From the NCBI RefSeq assembly GCF_004332115.1, contig NZ_SJPA01000002.1, positions 1 through 64,000 on the forward strand: a stretch of 64,000 nucleotides of DNA. The letters run 5' to 3'. Shown here piece after piece: positions 16,551 to 26,300 of this stretch. A program made the position numbers and the translations under genes. Each line of letters starts with the position of its first letter. Positions within the stretch are counted from its first letter, which is position 1. The DNA comes from Chlorobium sp. N1 (GTDB lineage: Bacteria; Bacteroidota; Chlorobiia; Chlorobiales; Chlorobiaceae). The notes beneath the pieces are model-generated. The model was not told the DNA's origin. It did not search any database and was given only the letters and a program-made list of their open reading frames with translations.

Positions 16551-17669
16551 TCACTTCCAGCCCAGGGACTCCTTCAGAAGCTGGAGTTTCGGCTGTTGCT
16601 CGCTGTCCTGCGCGGCGTTCCTGAGGGCTTCGGCGACGAACGCCCAGAGCACGGCGAGGAACAGGGCGGCAAGCGCCGCGATAAGAATGATCTTCGAGCG
16701 CTGCGGCTTCGACGGAGCGGCCGGAACGTCGGCGCGGTCGAGCACCTGCACCATCGGGGCTGCGCGCTCTTCAGCCTCTTTGGCAATATCGATCTGGCGC
16801 TTGAGTGCCGCCGCCCGTACTTCGGCATATTTCAGGTTGCCGACGGAGCGGATGTATGTCGCCTCCCTGTCGGGAACGCTGGTAATGAGCACCGACAGCG
16901 AGGCGAGCTGATCCCAGAGTCCGCCCAGCTCCTTCGCGGCAACCTCCGATTTCCCGATGCCCTCGTTTCCAGCAAACGAAACCTCCATTTCCTTCATGGC
17001 GATGCGGGCCTTGAGGTCAGAGATGGACTTGACCAGGGAGCCGACCTTCTCGTCCGACGTCATGGTCCGGGCGCTCGCCTGTGCGTTGCGCATCTCATTG
17101 CGCGCGTCCCTGATGGCGGCTTCCGATACGGGAAGCTGTTTTTCAAGCAGCATGCGGCGCTCGGACTCCGGCGTCAGGACATACTGGTTCGTCAGCCGGT
17201 TCAGGGCGACTGGATAAGCGTTCGCGATGGCAGCAGCCCTCTCGGGATCCGCGTCGCCGACCTCCACCGCGATGAGGCCGTCGCGACCGACACTGACTTT
17301 CGTCGCATCGGAAAGCCGGCCCCGGGCAGCGCCTTCGTCTTTCAGGCCGAATGCCTGCTGCAGGTTCAGCCGGGCGACAAGCGTGTCGCCCATCGGCTGG
17401 CTCTCCAGCAGCGAAACGAAAATCTCTTTCGGGGTATCCTTTCCAGACCTGACAAGCAGCTTGGTTTCGGCGGTATAGGTGAGCGGCATCAGAGCGGTCG
17501 CTACGGCCGCGACCGCCGCCACAAGGAGCGGGAGGCCGATGATGAGCTTCTTGTGCTTTGCGAGGGTGATGGCCAGGTCGAGAAGGCTGATTTCGTCATC
17601 GTACATGTCGGGGCGCTGGTACTGCGCGCCCCGGCGCTCGTCGGCACTGCCCTGTAACGGGTCCTGCAT
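16551..17669 (-). CDS. Wzz-type polysaccharide chain-length determinant
   Basis: A 372-residue inner-membrane protein. TM1 is near residues 47-67 (LIIGLPLLVAAVAAVATALM) and TM2 near 330-350 (IILIAALAALFLAVLWAF), enclosing a periplasmic alpha/beta base and long coiled-coil helices (ALKRQIDIAKEAEERA). This is the Wzz/PCP layout. The start at 17669 is preferred to 17741 because AGGAGAG lies seven bases upstream. It acts with a Wzy polymerase not present in this window to set O-antigen length. It sits upstream of the wecA-like gene in the same transcript. Confidence 0.85.
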   Translation of the reverse strand: MQDPLQGSADERRGAQYQRPDMYDDEISLLDLAITLAKHKKLIIGLPLLVAAVAAVATALMPLTYTAETKLLVRSGKDTPKEIFVSLLESQPMGDTLVARLNLQQAFGLKDEGAARGRLSDATKVSVGRDGLIAVEVGDADPERAAAIANAYPVALNRLTNQYVLTPESERRMLLEKQLPVSEAAIRDARNEMRNAQASARTMTSDEKVGSLVKSISDLKARIAMKEMEVSFAGNEGIGKSEVAAKELGGLWDQLASLSVLITSVPDREATYIRSVGNLKYAEVRAAALKRQIDIAKEAEERAAPMVQVLDRADVPAAPSKPQRSKIILIAALAALFLAVLWAFVAEALRNAAQDSEQQPKLQLLKESLGWK

Positions 17670-18559
17670 GGCTCTCCTGAAGGTATGCTGATGGTATGCT
17701 GAAAAGGGGAAGGAATACATGGCTCCGCCGACTTGATTCACACCCCGGAACGGGATGCACGTCGAGGCCGGCGAAGTCTTCTAAGCAGGGGAACAAGGGG
17801 CGGGAAAGACGGCCACACATGCTCCGTTCGACGTTAAATATATGCAAAAGGCCTGAAAAAGTCGGACACAAAAACACGAAGCTACGTTTTTTTTATGGAG
17901 GGAGAGAGAAAACACGAGCCGACTGCGCAGCGAACACTCCGCCCGTATAGACGAGAACATATAGCAGCATACATACACGCACAGAGCGCTTCGGGTGCCG
18001 GGATGCCGCCGGCCCCCTTCAGGAGCGACCCCCGGCGGGATGCTCCACCCCGTCGAGCACCTCCAGCTGGTAGCCGGAGGCCTCGACGCAGGCCTTCGGC
18101 TTCACCTCGCCGATGAGATCCTCGACCCTCTCCCGCCATGTGCCGGGGAGTGATCCACCTCAGCTACAGCTACAACCGGATCGTTCATTGCGGCCATGCA
18201 GAAGATCCAGCAGTGGAGTTCCGAGTTCGACTACACCGACCTCGACCGTGTCATCGCCCACATGAAGGCCTGCAACACACTGTAACAATCCCGCACAGTA
18301 CCGCCAGCTCAGCACGAGAGAGGTGACGAATGAAAGAGAAATATCATCGACAAGCCGAGCCCAGGATCGACCCGCCGCCTCACGGCCAAATCCACAAGCG
18401 CCCACCTGCATGTAACAACACGGGCAATTGTCTGGAAATAACGGATTCAGGACATACGACAGGAGTGCATTCGAGCTACAAACGAGAACGGATACACCCG
18501 GAAATCGATTGCATTTGGTTGCACCTTATACTACCTTTCTTAAAAAACGAGGAAAATCG
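17670..18559. other. 890-bp gap with possible coding debris
   Basis: No intact gene is seen. On the minus strand 18028-18153 reads as a coding-like tail (LPGTWRERVEDLIGEVKPKA, then CVEASGYQLEVLDG, then stop). On the plus strand 18195-18284 reads MQKIQQWSSEFDYTDLD followed by RVIAHMKACN and a stop. Both look like ends of lost genes and neither was assigned to a family. The wzz promoter should lie near 17700-17900. Confidence 0.35.
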
Positions 18560-18829
18560 ATGGCACAGACAAGGGGCGTAAAGCTGGACGATACCACACA
18601 GATGCGGCTGGTAGCCCTGGCCCGTATCCGCGAACGTTCACCGCATTGGCTGATGTGCAGGGCGATTGAAACCTATCTGGACCGCGAGGAAAAGTTCGAG
18701 AAGGAAAAACGGGAAGACATGCAGCGGTGGGAAGACTATCAGCTTACAGGGATTGCCATACCTCACGAAAAAGTTGCCGCATGGCTTGAAGAGCTGGCAA
18801 AGGGGGAGGATAAACCTTGCCCCAGATAG
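18560..18829 (+). CDS. ParD/CopG-like RHH antitoxin
   Basis: An 89-residue antitoxin. The start at 18560 follows GAGG with an eight-base spacer; an upstream ATG lacks such a site. Residues 5-45 (VKLDDTTQMRLVALARIRERSPHWLMCRAIETYL) form the ribbon-helix-helix DNA-binding fold. The C-terminus wraps the toxin. The gene overlaps the ParE-like toxin by 13 bp and should repress their shared promoter. Confidence 0.82.
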   Translation: MAQTRGVKLDDTTQMRLVALARIRERSPHWLMCRAIETYLDREEKFEKEKREDMQRWEDYQLTGIAIPHEKVAAWLEELAKGEDKPCPR

Positions 18830-19116
18830 TATGGCTCCCGGAGGCATTGACTGACATTGAACGCCTGCGTGCCTTCCTCCAAACAAAAAGCCCTGACGCT
18901 GCGGCACGTGCGGCAAAAGCCATTCTGGACGGAGCGGGGATACTGCAATCAAGAGCGGACATTGGACGCCCGATGGATGACGACACAGACAGGCGCGAAT
19001 GGTTCATCTCTTTCGGATCCGGAGCCTTTGTCCTTCGCTACCGGCGCGATGTCCTTGACAGGGTTGTCATCATCCGTGTCTGGCACAACAGAGAACACAG
19101 GGATCCGGGCCGGTAA
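18817..19116 (+). CDS. ParE/RelE-superfamily toxin
   Basis: A 99-residue toxin of the RelE/ParE fold: IVWLPEALTDIERLRAFL, an alpha-helical hairpin, then the C-terminal sheet GAFVLRYRRDVLDRVVIIRVWHNRE. The RVWHNRE ending is typical of ParE-like gyrase poisons. It starts inside the antitoxin gene (13-bp overlap), the usual type II layout. Its 3' end faces the ATPase gene at 39 bp. Confidence 0.85.
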   Translation: MPQIVWLPEALTDIERLRAFLQTKSPDAAARAAKAILDGAGILQSRADIGRPMDDDTDRREWFISFGSGAFVLRYRRDVLDRVVIIRVWHNREHRDPGR

Positions 19117-19155
19117 TCCATCGGTCTTCTCCAGACCCGTCCAGTATTCCCATAC

Positions 19156-20340
19156 CTATACATGCGGCACGGCGCCATAGGCGCCGGCCATGTACTTTGC
19201 GTAGAGGTTGTCATCGGCACGCACCCCCTTGACGCTGTCCAGGCGCCATGCCTCACTCCCACCCTCGCGATCCTTTTCCACCAGCACCACCTGGGCCTTG
19301 TGCAGCAGACCCAGGACCTCCATCGAGTGGCTTGTGAAAATGATCTGGGCGTTATGGGGGTTGGTGACGGGAGAAAAGAACAGGTCCAGGAGAGGAGCGA
19401 GCATATGGGGATGGAGATCGGCCTCCAGCTCGTCGATCACCACCAGTCCGCCATGCTGCAGTGCGGGAAGTATCCGTGAGAGCAGGACGAAAGCGCCTAT
19501 GGTACCGCTCGACTCATGCAGGAACATCAGGCGATGCGCCCTCTCACCGATACGGTGCACGCCGAACGGAACATTGATCTCCCTTGATGCTCCGCCCTCA
19601 TCCTGCACCGTCTGTTTCTCGATGCGCACGTCGCTGAGTCCGAAATCCCATTCGCGGAGGAGTTCCGCCATCCGGGTCCGGAAAGCATCGTTTCCGGCGT
19701 AGAAATCCGAAGCCGGCATAAGCTGGTTGTGGTCCATGCCGAGCCGGCCCAGCGCATGGACATTGCTCCAGAGACTTGTCGACACCAGGCGCAGGGCAAG
19801 CGGCACATCGTACTGCGCCGCAGTCGAAATCAGCGAAGCGTTCTCACGTACCTTTCCGGCCTCTCTGGCCAACATGCCGAACTGCCGCTGCTTGACCCTG
19901 TAACCCTCGACAGCGGGATCCCAATCCCGCACGAAGAGATACGAAAGAGAGCTGGTCCTGCGGGAGTAGAGGGACTCGTGATAGACACGCTCTGTGGAAG
20001 CCTTGAGCCTGTAGCGCCACTCCCGCCCGTCCAGATCGAACGAAACCTCGAAGGTGGACGGCTCGGACGCTCTTGAGAAATGCGCAAACAGCGGAATCGG
20101 CTCGTCCGGCTTCGCCCGGAACGAATGCTTTACGAACCAGTCGAGGAACACCAGGGACTTGATGAGGGCCGTCTTGCCGCTCGCGTTGGGACCTATGAGG
20201 GCGATTGCCTTCGACAGGCGGGTTCCGTCCGCCACTGCGAAAGACCTGCCGTCCTCGGGCGAGTGGCCGTTCAGCTCCAGCGAGATGCTGACGGGATCCC
20301 TGAAGGACTGGAAGTTCTGAAACGTAAAGGAGCGGAGCAT
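19156..20340 (-). CDS. AAA_21/OLD-like ATPase, solitary
   Basis: A 394-residue ABC-type/OLD-like ATPase. Walker A IGPNASGKTALIKS is near residue 47; a signature-like HESSGTIGAF, Walker B GLVVIDELEADLH and H-loop IIFTSHS lie in the C-terminal half. The start MLRSFTFQNFQSF is typical. No TOPRIM nuclease domain follows, and the partner often seen with this type (RloB) is absent next to it, so it is a lone ATPase here. Relatives belong to anti-phage and abortive-infection systems. It is preceded by a 21-bp near-palindrome 35 bp before the start. Function is inferred. Confidence 0.8.
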   Translation of the reverse strand: MLRSFTFQNFQSFRDPVSISLELNGHSPEDGRSFAVADGTRLSKAIALIGPNASGKTALIKSLVFLDWFVKHSFRAKPDEPIPLFAHFSRASEPSTFEVSFDLDGREWRYRLKASTERVYHESLYSRRTSSLSYLFVRDWDPAVEGYRVKQRQFGMLAREAGKVRENASLISTAAQYDVPLALRLVSTSLWSNVHALGRLGMDHNQLMPASDFYAGNDAFRTRMAELLREWDFGLSDVRIEKQTVQDEGGASREINVPFGVHRIGERAHRLMFLHESSGTIGAFVLLSRILPALQHGGLVVIDELEADLHPHMLAPLLDLFFSPVTNPHNAQIIFTSHSMEVLGLLHKAQVVLVEKDREGGSEAWRLDSVKGVRADDNLYAKYMAGAYGAVPHV

Positions 20341-20700
20341 AATGATGCGTATTAATTAATTTTCAACAATTATTTGTAGAATACAGTATTTTACATAAAA
20401 AGAAAAGCCGCCCGAAACAGTCAGAACAATGGAGAAACCCTCCCGATTTCGGCACGAAAGACCCATGAAGAACTCGGAAAGGCGCCAATGAAGCAGGCAT
20501 CTGCGGCCCGAGAACCAGGGAAGCACAAGCGATGCCATGGAAGGGTGGCGGATTAACCGTCTAGTAAAAAAAAGGGGGGGGCTGGTTTTCGCACTAAATG
20601 GCGAAGTCGAGCGGAAGGAGCGGCGCGAGGCACGGCCGGAGTGCACAGGACTGGTAGCCGGCGGAATGATCCGATAACGAAATCAGGAACTGCTGGAAAC
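20341..20700. other. Intergenic region between ATPase and abiEii
   Basis: It carries the ATPase promoter/operator zone at 20341-20400 (A/T-rich) and then 300 bp with no supported gene. A run of G at 20574-20580 follows an A-run. Confidence 0.5.
20375..20395. promoter_or_regulatory. 21-bp near-perfect palindrome before the AAA_21 ATPase
   Basis: TGTAGAATAC, a central A, then GTATTTTACA. The arms match at nine of ten positions. It lies 35-55 bp upstream of the ATPase ATG, a position suited to an operator overlapping the promoter. The binding protein is unknown. Confidence 0.55.
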
Positions 20701-21531
20701 TCAGGGCAACCCTGCATTGCGCAGCGCGCGCTGAAGGGCCCGAAACACCTCACCAAAGGGAGGAAGATCATCCATCTGATGGGCCAGGCGTTTTTCCCAG
20801 AGCAGTGCAAACCTTTTCTCTTTCCGGGTGATCGCCGCATCAAGACCCGAAAGTGAGCGCTGGCGGAAATCGAGCTTCGAGGCAAGTTCGCCCTGCATTT
20901 CGCCAATCCGATAATCACCCGACTCCAGCAGATACCAAAGGTCATAGAGATCACGCGGTTCATTGCGCGCAGGATCACTGAGGGCCAGGAGTTTCTCGGC
21001 GATGATCTCTTCCTTGGCGTATACCTTCAGGGTGCGCCCTTCCGGTAAATCATCAAAACCATCATAGACCCGCAGGATTGGCCGGTCCTGCAGGGAATAG
21101 CATAGACGCTCGTTGATCGTGATATCGACTTTCACGTCGTTCGGAGCGGGCAGCGGCCCCTCATAGCGAAGGTAAAAGGTATGACTATTGCGGTGCAAAT
21201 GCCGGTCAGGACGGTCATAGCCGATCTTGAGGCCTACGCTACTCTCGATGCGGGCAAAAACATCGCCGAGCCCCAACAGGATAGCTTCGAGCGGCATCGG
21301 CTTGATCATGGTGAAATCAAGATCTTCAGAAAACCGGTAGTGTTCGAACCAGCAACGACGAAGGGCGGTTCCATCCTTGAATGCAAGCACTTCTCGCAAC
21401 GAATGTTCTGCCAGGCCATTAAGGAGCCATGCAAGGACATAATCACGCTCGATGACGCTCTCAAGGACGCGCCGCCCTCCTTTACGCGCGAGGCCATTGG
21501 CGATGAGGGATATGTTTCGCTGTGGAATCAT
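20701..21531 (-). CDS. AbiEii-type nucleotidyltransferase toxin
   Basis: A 276-residue protein of the AbiEii/AbiGii family, the toxin of type IV abortive-infection toxin-antitoxin systems. The NTase core is visible as AFKDGTALRRCWF, then RFSEDLDFTMI (GT and DxD ligands), with a downstream conserved KVYAKEEIIAEKLLAL segment that carries the family lysine. It would transfer nucleotides to RNA, possibly tRNA, and block growth. It overlaps abiEi by one base (TGATG), antitoxin first. All core motifs appear intact. Confidence 0.88.
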   Translation of the reverse strand: MIPQRNISLIANGLARKGGRRVLESVIERDYVLAWLLNGLAEHSLREVLAFKDGTALRRCWFEHYRFSEDLDFTMIKPMPLEAILLGLGDVFARIESSVGLKIGYDRPDRHLHRNSHTFYLRYEGPLPAPNDVKVDITINERLCYSLQDRPILRVYDGFDDLPEGRTLKVYAKEEIIAEKLLALSDPARNEPRDLYDLWYLLESGDYRIGEMQGELASKLDFRQRSLSGLDAAITRKEKRFALLWEKRLAHQMDDLPPFGEVFRALQRALRNAGLP

Positions 21532-22346
21532 CAGCTGCTCCGGACCATATCGAGTTCCTCAGCCTCCACATTCAGCTGAAGTCTCCACCGTGCCAGCGAC
21601 GGCCCCTCATTAGGCAGCATCGGATCAAGGCGCTGATAGGTTGCCGTGAGCTGCTCGCGAAGGGGCCGAAGAACCACATCATCTGCCATCCCGAAAAATT
21701 CGAGCAGATATCCCAGACGGCGGATTACCGAGCCGGCCCCCAATCGCAAAGCATACTCCACGAGCCGCTCACAATCGAGTCCGTCCCGCCGCATCCACAT
21801 CCCCTTGGCAACCTCGGTGATGCCTCCGCAGAACTCAGGATGACGGAGCGCGTCGACTACCGTACGTTCGGGATCGCTCACCATGACGAAGCGTGCTTTG
21901 TCCACCCAGTACTTGGCGAGGCCAAACACATGCGCCTCCGTCACATGGAGGCACCGGAAGCCGTATCCGCCGACACGCCGGGAACGAATGCGCCGTGTAC
22001 AGGAAAACGTCAGGGTCAGGCTCGGCTGGGTCACCATGCGATGCAGTTCCATCGCACTGCCATGCGAAATAAAGTAGGGGGCCTCCCCGGCCAGCTCACG
22101 AGCAATGATGTAAGGGCTGTCGACGTGCTCGGTGGCACGCCCGAGTTCGAACGGCACCAGACAATATACCCCCGACTTGAGCCTTGTCGCCACGCCGCGA
22201 CGCACCGCCCTGTACGCAAGGCTTCGCGATGCATATTCGCCAAGGCCCGTGACATCAGCCACATCGGCGACCGTGAATGTCGTCCGCTGCCGTTCATGCA
22301 ACTCCGTAATGAGTTGAGCGACACGGAAACCAACCGTCTTTGTCAT
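21531..22346 (-). CDS. AbiEi-type antitoxin/transcriptional repressor
   Basis: A 271-residue protein. The N-terminal winged helix (ELHERQRTTFTVADVADV) and the following AbiEi body (GVYCLVPFELG, YFISHGSAMELH, VSDPERTVVDALRHPE) match the AbiEi family, which neutralises AbiEii indirectly and represses its own operon. The start is set at 22346 because the family begins there; 22529 would add 61 unrelated residues and cross the operator. A long symmetric DNA element lies immediately upstream. Confidence 0.85.
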   Translation of the reverse strand: MTKTVGFRVAQLITELHERQRTTFTVADVADVTGLGEYASRSLAYRAVRRGVATRLKSGVYCLVPFELGRATEHVDSPYIIARELAGEAPYFISHGSAMELHRMVTQPSLTLTFSCTRRIRSRRVGGYGFRCLHVTEAHVFGLAKYWVDKARFVMVSDPERTVVDALRHPEFCGGITEVAKGMWMRRDGLDCERLVEYALRLGAGSVIRRLGYLLEFFGMADDVVLRPLREQLTATYQRLDPMLPNEGPSLARWRLQLNVEAEELDMVRSS

Positions 22347-22350
22347 AAAA

Positions 22351-22407
22351 TGATATTCTCTGGCAGAAACATCTCTTTTAGTGAAATGAATCTGCCAATA
22401 AATATCA
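22351..22407. promoter_or_regulatory. Two-block palindrome, probable AbiEi operator
   Basis: Outer arms TGATATT (22351-22357) and AATATCA (22401-22407), and inner arms TGGCAGA (22361-22367) and TCTGCCA (22391-22397), all pair perfectly with equal 3-bp steps. It starts four bases from the abiEi ATG. AbiEi proteins are known to autoregulate through inverted repeats. The remaining 22408-22776 holds the plus-strand promoter of the next operon (TATACAGT near 22729) and no gene. Confidence 0.7.
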
Positions 22408-22776
22408 ATACCCATAAACATCCAGACCATTATGGGAATTACGCCCGACGTCGCCACAATAGAACCCGAAGAGCTCATCGTCCGGAATCGGAACCCGCCA
22501 ACCCATACACCCAACCGCTTTTGATACAATCAGTTGATATGGCGTCCGAGCCAAGGCAAAAGTTTTCACCCTGTCAGGAACGACCGGCAACCCGACGAAC
22601 AGGTGCGCCAGAACCCCGAAGAGGGTTCGCCGTCCATCTGCCGGACAGTGCCCGATAACCGCCCAAAGACCCCGTACGGGCGGCACGCCCCGCATTTTAC
22701 CCTCCGTCGTTTTCGGAAAAATATGCATTATACAGTAGAGGCGCCCTCCGGGCACAGTACCCACAGAAACGTAACG

Positions 22777-23310
22777 ATGAAAGAGAGCATAGAGCGCATG
22801 ATAGACTACAGGAACAAGGTGATGGGGCGCATCGACGCCCACGACCAGGTCAAGGAGTGGCAGCGGCAGGGCGAGCGGGTGGTCTTTACGAACGGATGCT
22901 TCGACATCCTCCATGCCGGCCACGTCGGCTACCTCGCCGAAGCCCGCAGGATGGGAGAGCGGCTCGTGGTGGGGCTCAACAGCGATGCCTCGGTGCGCCG
23001 CATCAAGGGCCCCCTGCGCCCCGTCTGCCCGGAATCGGACCGCGCACTCGTCCTCTCTGCGCTCGAGGCGGTGGACCTCGTCACCGTCTTCGACGAAGAG
23101 ACCCCCGAAGAGCTCATCGGCGTGCTCCTCCCCGACATCCTCGTAAAAGGGGCCGACTGGCCGCCAGAGAAGATCGCCGGAGCAAAAGCGGTGCTCCAGC
23201 ACGGCGGCAGCGTGCTCAACGTCCCGCTGCTCCAGGGACGCTCCACCACCGGCATCATCGAACGCATCATCGAGGCATACGGCGGGGGGTCGCGCTGTGA
23301 AACACCTTAA
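22777..23310 (+). CDS. rfaE2: D-glycero-beta-D-manno-heptose 1-phosphate adenylyltransferase (RfaE2/HldE C-terminal type)
   Basis: A 177-residue cytidylyltransferase-fold enzyme with the signature VVFTNGCFDILHAGHVGYLA (residues near 32-51, HxGH motif). It makes ADP-heptose from heptose-1-phosphate and ATP for the LPS core. It is the separate adenylyltransferase half; the kinase half is not nearby. The start at 22777 gives the usual length; the longer frame from 22534 has no family support. It overlaps tamB by 14 bp, linking outer-membrane lipid and protein assembly. Confidence 0.9.
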   Translation: MKESIERMIDYRNKVMGRIDAHDQVKEWQRQGERVVFTNGCFDILHAGHVGYLAEARRMGERLVVGLNSDASVRRIKGPLRPVCPESDRALVLSALEAVDLVTVFDEETPEELIGVLLPDILVKGADWPPEKIAGAKAVLQHGGSVLNVPLLQGRSTTGIIERIIEAYGGGSRCETP

Positions 23311-26300
23311 ACAACTCCTCTTCAGGCTACTCGCCACACTCTCGGCGCTGCTGCTCATCCTCTCCCTCTCGCTCGCGGTGGTGCTCAACAGCGGCGTCAT
23401 CGACAACTGGGCGAGGGAAGCCGGTATGGCGCTCTTCAACAAGGAGCTGCGGGGCCGGCTCGAAATCGAGCGGGTCGAGCTGAAGTTCCCCGACCGCATC
23501 ACCCTCGTCCGCCCCCGCCTCTACGAACCCGGAGAGCGCGTCCCGGCCCTCGAGGCGGGACGCATCACCGCCCGCTTCAACGTGCTCTCGCTCCTCCGCC
23601 CGGAGCTCACATCCCTGCACTTCCGCCGGCTCGCGGCCGACTCGCTGAGGGTGCGGGCGATCGAGCGCGAAGACGGCAGACTCAACCTCGAAGTCATCTT
23701 CACCCCCCGCGAACCCGACAGCACGAAGAGAGGGATCGAGGAGTTCTCCTGCCGCCGGCTCCGCCTGCAGCACGCGAGCCTCTCCTACGCAACCCTGGAG
23801 AACGACGGGAAGGCCGCGGCCCCGAAGACCGCGTTCCTCGCCAGCGACCTCGACCTCCGGCTCTCCTCCTTCGCCCTCGGGGAGGGGCTCCTGAAAGGCG
23901 AGCTCCGCTCGCTCGCCCTCAGCATGCCGCAGGAAGGGTTTAGGCTGAAGGAGGCCTCGGGCCGGTTCCTCGTGACGGACCGGCGGGCGGAACTGATCGG
24001 CCTCGACGCCAGGGGCGGCGAAAGCCGCCTGCAGGGCTCGGTGTCGCTCGACGGGGTGGACCTCTTCCATTTCAACCCCGAAACAGCCGCCGCCACGGGC
24101 AGCTCCTTCATCAACCTCCGCTCGCTCGAGCTCGACAGCCGCGACATCGCCGCACTCGCCCCGGGCCTCGAGCTGCCCTCCGGCACCTACACCCTGCAGG
24201 GGAACCTCAAGGGCAACACCGAGTCCTCCGAGCTGCTCGACTTCGCGCTCACCCACGACGGCAGCCGGCTGAAGCTGAAGGGAGAATTGATAAACCTCAC
24301 CGACAGCCGGGCGTTCGCCTACCGGGTGCGCTGCGACACCTCCAGGGTGAGCGGCGAGCTGCTCTCTTCCCTGGCGCCGCGGGGAGCGGCCGCTGAAGCG
24401 GCCCTCCGCTCCGGAGGGATCACCTTCACCGGCACGGCCGAGGGAAGCCTCGAAGGGGTGAAGACGAAGCTCGCCTTCAGGACGGAGGCGGGAGCGGGCT
24501 CGCTCGAGGCCCTCGCCCTGAAAAACCCCGGCGGGAGCACCAGCGCCTCCGGCTCGCTCGAGCTCGCAGGGTTCGAGCCGCACCGGATCCTTGCGATGGA
24601 CGGCATCGAGAGCACGCTGAACCTCAGGGGCACCTTCTCCGGAGCGCTCGGCAAGGAAGGGCTCGAGCGCGCAAAGGCCGACATCGCGCTGCAGGGGTCC
24701 AGATGGCACCGCCAGCCGATCGAAGCGGGGAAGGTGAAGGCGGACTACCGCGACGGGCGGCTGAGGGTGGACGCCTCCTTCGACGACCGGCGCTCGACGA
24801 AACTCACGCTCGAGGGCACCGGGGAGCCGGGAAAGAAAGAGCCGGCCTACAGCCTCACGGCCTCGATGCAGGGCATCGACCTCGCCCGGCTCGTGCCCGC
24901 AAGTACCTACGCCACCGACCTCAACGGCGTGGCGGCGCTGAAAGGGTCCGGGTTCGACCCCTCCACCCTCAACATGGCCCTCAGCGTGCGCTTCGAACCC
25001 TCTTCGCTCAACGGCCTCCGCCTCCGGGGCGGCTCGCGCCTCTCGGCCGAGATCGCCCAGTCGGGCGGAGCCTCGAAGATATCCCTCCGGAGCGACTTCC
25101 TCGACCTCGGTCTCCAGGGCAACTACTCGCTGGAGCAGCTCTCGGCGCTTGCCAGCTACGCCGCCCGAGCCGTCACAGAGGAGGTCTCGAGGGAGAACCT
25201 CTGGCAGAAGGGCGGCGCACCGGCGCCCGCATCAAGCCCGGCCCTCGAACGGCCCTTCACCGTCAACTACAGCGTGAACGTCCGCGAGAGCGCCCCCCTG
25301 GAGCTCCTTCTCCCGCTCGGCGGGACCTCCTTCCGCGGCAGCGCCGTCGGACGCGCGGCATCCTCCCGGGGGCATTGCTCCATCACCTCCTCCGTCGACG
25401 TGCCCTCGCTTGCGCTCCGCGCCTCAGACGGCGCCTCCGGCACCGCCATGGACCAGCCGCTGACGCTCGGGGCCCTCAACATGCAGGCCGCTCTCGAGTG
25501 CAGCTCGAACGGCATCTCCACGGCCTCCCTCACCGGCAGGGTCGGCGCCCTCGACGCTCTCGGCCGCAAAACCGGCAACGCCTCCTTCAGCGCACGCTAC
25601 GCCCCCTCGTCCCTCTCCATGAAACTCGATGCCTCGGTGCCCGATCCGTCTACGAGGGTGGCGGCATCGGTCGAGGCCGTGCGCACCGGCGCCGCCTACC
25701 GCCTGCGCTTCAACACCCTCTCGCTCGCCGACAGCTCCGGCACCTGGGGCCTCGAGGGCATGCCGGTGGTGAGGGTGGACCGCTCGGCCATGCGCTTCGA
25801 GCGCTTCACGCTCTCGAAGGGAGGCCAGCGGGTGGTGCTCGACGGCGCGCTCAGCGAACGTGAGGCGGGAACCTTCACGGCCGCCCTCACCGGCTTCGAG
25901 CTCAACGACCTGCAGCGCTTCACCCTCGATCCCTCCCTGGCCCCGCTCTCCGGCACCCTCGACGCCACCGTGAGGGTCGAGGGCGCTCCTGCGGCCAAGA
26001 CCACGACGCTCGAGCTGCAGGGCAGGAAGGTGCGCTACGAGCGCTTCCAGCTCGGCGGGCTCAGGGCCTCGGCGCGCCACCGCGGCAGCACGCTCGGCTT
26101 CAGCATGCAGAGCGGAGGAACCGGAGAGGACGGTGCTGCCGTGAACACCATCACGGGATCGGGCACCGTGCCGCTCGAGCTCGGCTACTTCCCGCTCTCC
26201 CTCAGGGTGCCGGAAGGCCGGCCCGTCAAAGCCTCGTTCAACGCCCCCGACCTCTCGGCCGAGGTGCTCGCCTACGCCCTCCCCTTCTTCGCCTCCGCAG

